Made by a program: the position numbers and the translations under genes. Below, piece by piece: positions 5,270-7,118 of a stretch of 7,118 nt of DNA (position 1 is its first letter; the number at the start of each line of letters is the position of its first letter). The notes under the pieces are model-generated. The model saw nothing but the letters and a program-made list of their open reading frames with translations, ran no database searches and was not told where the DNA came from. The stretch lies in contig CALLCD010000241.1 of assembly GCA_938049795.1 (NCBI GenBank), positions 1-7,118 of the forward strand. Reading direction: 5' to 3'. The stretch is from an uncultured Hyphomonadaceae bacterium (lineage in GTDB: Bacteria; Pseudomonadota; Alphaproteobacteria; Caulobacterales; Hyphomonadaceae).

Positions 5270-6058
5270 TTGCCCCAATCCAAGCCCGATCTTTGCGTTC
5301 TGATCCCCTTCTTCAACGAAGCCGGAAACGTCCTGCCCGTGCTCGAAGAAATTGTCATCGCGCTTGATGGTCTCAGTTTTGAGATCATTGCCGTCAATGA
5401 CGCATCCGCTGACGCAACCGCCGCCGAGCTTGCCGAGGCTGCGGCACGCTGGCCCGATCATCTGACAATCAAAACCCATATTGAGCGGGCGGGAAAATCG
5501 GCGGCGCTTTTCACTGGCCTCAAATATGTCCGTGCACCGTGGGTGCAACTGCTCGATGGCGACGGGCAAAATGATCCGGCCGATACGCGGCAGGTCTGGG
5601 ACACCCTTCTGACCAGAAGCGAATTTGATCACCTCAACATTGGCGGCCAGCCCGTCCGGCTGGGGCTTGTGGCGGGCAGACGCACCTCGCGCAATGATAG
5701 CGGGTTCAAATGGCTCCAGTCACGGCTCGCAAACAGAGTGCGGCGGCTCCTGCTCAATGACAATGTGCATGATAGCGGCTGCGGCTGGAAGCTGATCCGC
5801 ACCGAAGCGTTTCGCGAACTACCCTATTTTGCGGCGATGCACAGGTTTCTCCCCGCGCTCGTCAAACGCGCCGGCTGGGCCGTCATCGAGGAGCCGGTCA
5901 CCGACAGACCCCGCCAGCACGGCCAGTCCAAATACGGCTTCTTCGGACGGCTCGGCGCTGGTATCTTCGACCTGTTCGGCGTGTTCTGGCTCGTCAGACG
6001 CGGCCAGCACGGCGTCGCAAAAGAATGGCTCGAACAGCAAGGCTTGGAAGAGGACTAG
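5270..6058 (+). CDS. GT2 glycosyltransferase, polyprenyl-phosphate sugar transferase type
   Basis: Family 2 glycosyltransferase of 262 residues, related to dolichol-phosphate mannose synthase (DPM1) and bacterial ArnC/GtrB-like enzymes, which transfer a sugar from a nucleotide donor to a polyprenyl phosphate at the cytoplasmic membrane face. GT-A fold motifs are VLIPFFNE (10-17), VNDASADAT (42-50), the metal-binding DGD (96-98) followed by QNDP, and RQHGQSKYG (215-223), the DPM-type acceptor motif. Unlike ArnC/GtrB it lacks two C-terminal membrane helices; a hydrophobic stretch (GIFDLFGVFWLVRR, about 230-243) may touch the membrane. The start is TTG at 5270, with AGGAG at 5253-5257, 12 nt upstream; no ATG lies early enough. 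TTGACA at 5206-5211 has no matching -10. It lies on the opposite strand between rimM and trmD. Sugar and acceptor unknown. Confidence 0.9.
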   Translation: MPQSKPDLCVLIPFFNEAGNVLPVLEEIVIALDGLSFEIIAVNDASADATAAELAEAAARWPDHLTIKTHIERAGKSAALFTGLKYVRAPWVQLLDGDGQNDPADTRQVWDTLLTRSEFDHLNIGGQPVRLGLVAGRRTSRNDSGFKWLQSRLANRVRRLLLNDNVHDSGCGWKLIRTEAFRELPYFAAMHRFLPALVKRAGWAVIEEPVTDRPRQHGQSKYGFFGRLGAGIFDLFGVFWLVRRGQHGVAKEWLEQQGLEED

Positions 6059-6073
6059 GGGTTGATCACTTGT

Positions 6074-6156
6074 CCGTACTCCCAGCGCACGCTGGGATCT
6101 ATGGCCACAAAGACCGGATGTGCTGCCATGGACCCCAACGTTCGTTGGGGAGACGG
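6074..6156. repeat. REP/BIME-like inverted pair of stem-loop repeats
   Basis: Two 32-bp units in opposite orientation (6074-6105 and 6125-6156) match at 24 of 32 positions. Each contains its own hairpin, CCCAGCG-CA-CGCTGGG at 6081-6096 and CCCCAACG-TT-CGTTGGGG at 6133-6150, next to a shared flank (ATCTATGGC against GTCCATGGC). CACA (6106-6109) and TGTG (6119-6122) extend the large palindrome inward. One stem difference is compensatory (a G-C pair in one unit is A-T in the other), which points to selection on structure. It lies between two convergent genes, the typical place for REP elements. The stems lack a T-run, so this is not a standard terminator. Confidence 0.75.
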
Positions 6157-6178
6157 ACCCGTGGTGCTTGTGGAGCGT

Positions 6179-6305
6179 GAGCCATCAGCTGGCAAAGCCA
6201 CGTCCCATCGCCCCAGCGGGGGACAGACAAAAGAGCCATCAGCCCGCCCCACGGGTGTCAAGCGGCGTCCCATCGTGAGCGTAGCGAACGGGAGACAAAC
6301 AAAAA
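6179..6305. repeat. Two degenerate direct repeats
   Basis: Two copies share three blocks in the same order: GAGCCATCAGC (6179 and 6233), CGTCCCATCG (6201 and 6266), and GACA-N-ACAAAA (6222-6232 and 6294-6304). Copy spacing is 54-72 bp because the segments between blocks differ. Each copy can fold around its middle: CCCC-AGC-GGGG at 6211-6221 in the first, and TCCC..TCG with CGA..GGGA at 6268-6293 in the second. Together with the inverted pair at 6074-6156 this fills most of the gap between the glycosyltransferase and rimM. Confidence 0.6.
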
Positions 6306-6319
6306 GCCCTACCCGCTTT
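6303..6319 (-). terminator. Weak candidate terminator for rimM
   Basis: AAAGC (6303-6307) pairs with GCTTT (6315-6319) around a 7-nt loop that includes part of the rimM stop codon. On the minus strand the stem runs into TTTTTGTTTG. The stem is only 5 bp and overlaps the stop, so termination may instead depend on the repeats further along. Confidence 0.25.
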
Positions 6320-6848
6320 CATCCGCCCAGACATGCAGCGTAGCCACCTCGACGCGGCCACCAGACACATCAACCTCCGGCACATCGAGCAAAGTAAACG
6401 GCACCATCACGCTCTTGCCGCTTGCCGTCACGCCCGCCTCCGGCACGATCTCGAGCAAATCGCCTGCGCCAAAATTATGCACCGCTTTAACGCGGCCAAG
6501 CCGGTCCCCACTCGGTGCAACCACATCAAGCCCGACCAGATCTTCAATGTAGAAATCATCCGCCTCCGGTTCGGGCAGATCGGCGCGCGGGACATAGAGC
6601 AGGGTGCCTTTGAGCGCGTCCCAGTCTTCTTTCTGGCGCGGCTCTGCGGGCGTAATGATATACTGGTCTTTTGTGGTGCGCGCGGTTTTCGGCGTCACCA
6701 GCACCTCGCCGCCTTCCCCACGCAAAGGCCCAAACTCAAGCACGCTATCGGGGCGCTCGGTAAAGCTCTTGATCCGGCAATCCCCACGCACGCCGTGGGC
6801 ACCAAGCAGAACCGCAACGGCAACAAGATCATTCCGGTTCTGCGTCAA
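6309..6848 (-). CDS. rimM: 16S rRNA processing protein RimM
   Basis: Ribosome maturation factor that binds the 30S subunit, contacting S19, and helps fold the head domain and process 16S rRNA; cytoplasmic. At 179 residues it matches the usual length (E. coli 182). The N-terminal RimM domain opens with VAVLLGAHGVRGDCRIKSFT (11-30) and includes EDWDALKGTLLYVPRADLP (74-92). The PRC-barrel domain follows with DDFYIEDLVGLDV (97-109), GRVKAVHNFGAGDLLEI (118-134) and VMVPFTLLDVPEVD (147-160). The start is TTG at 6848, supported by AGAGG at 6855-6859, 6 nt upstream, and by the family N-terminus. That ribosome site overlaps the stop codon of the crystallin-domain gene, so the two are probably cotranscribed and coupled. 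The usual partner trmD is about 1.8 kb away beyond an opposite-strand gene. Confidence 0.95.
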   Translation of the reverse strand: MTQNRNDLVAVAVLLGAHGVRGDCRIKSFTERPDSVLEFGPLRGEGGEVLVTPKTARTTKDQYIITPAEPRQKEDWDALKGTLLYVPRADLPEPEADDFYIEDLVGLDVVAPSGDRLGRVKAVHNFGAGDLLEIVPEAGVTASGKSVMVPFTLLDVPEVDVSGGRVEVATLHVWADESG

Positions 6849-6857
6849 TCGGGGCCT

Positions 6858-7118
6858 CTAATATCGCCTGCGTCTATCGTTACGCCGGTTACCACGCCGA
6901 CTATAAGGCGCTATGGAAGAGATATTGTCGTCAAGGTCAATATCATCAAGATCATAAACCGAACGCGCCAAGACATCACAATGCCCGCCAAGATCGCGTC
7001 CGGTGCAGACAATCCAACGTCCCCGAGAGATCAGGATCGAATCCGCTTTGTCATTAAACCCGACATCGCGCAGATTGACCGGACCGGATATGCCAATCGA
7101 ACGGCCTCTGAAATCATC
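6858..7118 (-). CDS. Beta/gamma-crystallin domain protein, C-terminal fragment
   Basis: Partial gene entering from the right edge; 86 residues are visible, in frame from base 7118. The chain shows two Greek-key halves: DDFRGRS..NLRDVGFNDKADSILI (1-30) and RWIVCTGRDLGGHCDV..NISSIAPYS (34-73). The calcium-site consensus (N/D)(N/D)xx(S/T)S is met exactly by DDNISS (63-68), while NDKADS (22-27) has Asp at the fifth position. Cys38 and Cys47 are placed as in bacterial relatives. After the domain comes an Arg-rich tail (RRGNRRNDRRRRY, 74-86). Bacterial family members are often secreted and bind calcium, but the N-terminus that would show a signal peptide is missing. The stop overlaps the rimM ribosome site, 9 nt before its start. 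Family assignment is from motifs alone. Confidence 0.8.
   Translation of the reverse strand, partial: DDFRGRSIGISGPVNLRDVGFNDKADSILISRGRWIVCTGRDLGGHCDVLARSVYDLDDIDLDDNISSIAPYSRRGNRRNDRRRRY

Noticed and set aside
5129..5632. Minus-strand open frame opposite the glycosyltransferase start
   Set aside because: The GT2 motifs in the plus frame are decisive; this is a shadow.
6179..6305. CRISPR-like look of repeats in the rimM gap
   Set aside because: Only two degenerate copies with uneven spacing, and repeats are broken into blocks; no CRISPR array.

Overview
The window looks like chromosomal DNA of an alphaproteobacterium, GC-rich (estimated near 60% by eye). The evidence is the rimM, trmD, rplS and leuC block on the minus strand, LeuC and small-protein families typical of that class, and clear Shine-Dalgarno starts. 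An alanine/glutamate-rich tail on L19 and stem-loop repeats of the 'CCCAGC..GCTGGG-ATC' kind would fit the Hyphomonas/Maricaulis side of the class. That finer placement is inference only.

Layout, read along the minus strand from the right edge. The C-terminal part of a beta/gamma-crystallin domain protein (6858-7118) lies 9 nt ahead of rimM (6309-6848). Then comes a 250-bp repeat-rich gap (6059-6308), and a plus-strand GT2 glycosyltransferase (5270-6058) that faces rimM tail to tail. A DUF6614-like protein (4852-5175, minus) diverges from the glycosyltransferase. A roughly 290-bp stretch (4561-4851) follows, holding a weak small-protein candidate and a probable terminator. Next are a possible 12-codon leader ORF, trmD (3772-4500) and rplS (3213-3785), which overlap by 14 nt, closed by a strong terminator at 3154-3188.

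Beyond the terminator, a Fur-box-like operator sits inside a good minus-strand promoter (3110-3137) that points into a small unknown ORF (2830-3030). A VOC-fold protein (2428-2817, plus) diverges from leuC (846-2270, minus). leuC overlaps a RimJ/RimL-type acetyltransferase (181-849) by 4 nt. The left edge holds the N-terminus of a secreted protein (1-99, minus).

The genes mix core functions with accessory ones. The core set covers ribosome assembly (RimM, L19), tRNA modification (TrmD) and leucine synthesis (LeuC). The usual rpsP-rimM-trmD-rplS order is broken in two places: a crystallin gene occupies the slot just before rimM, and about 1.8 kb carrying the glycosyltransferase and repeats separates rimM from trmD. 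No complete undescribed system is visible. The most promising leads are the Fur-type promoter on an unknown small gene, the repeat cluster at 6074-6305 and the crystallin gene apparently coupled to rimM.
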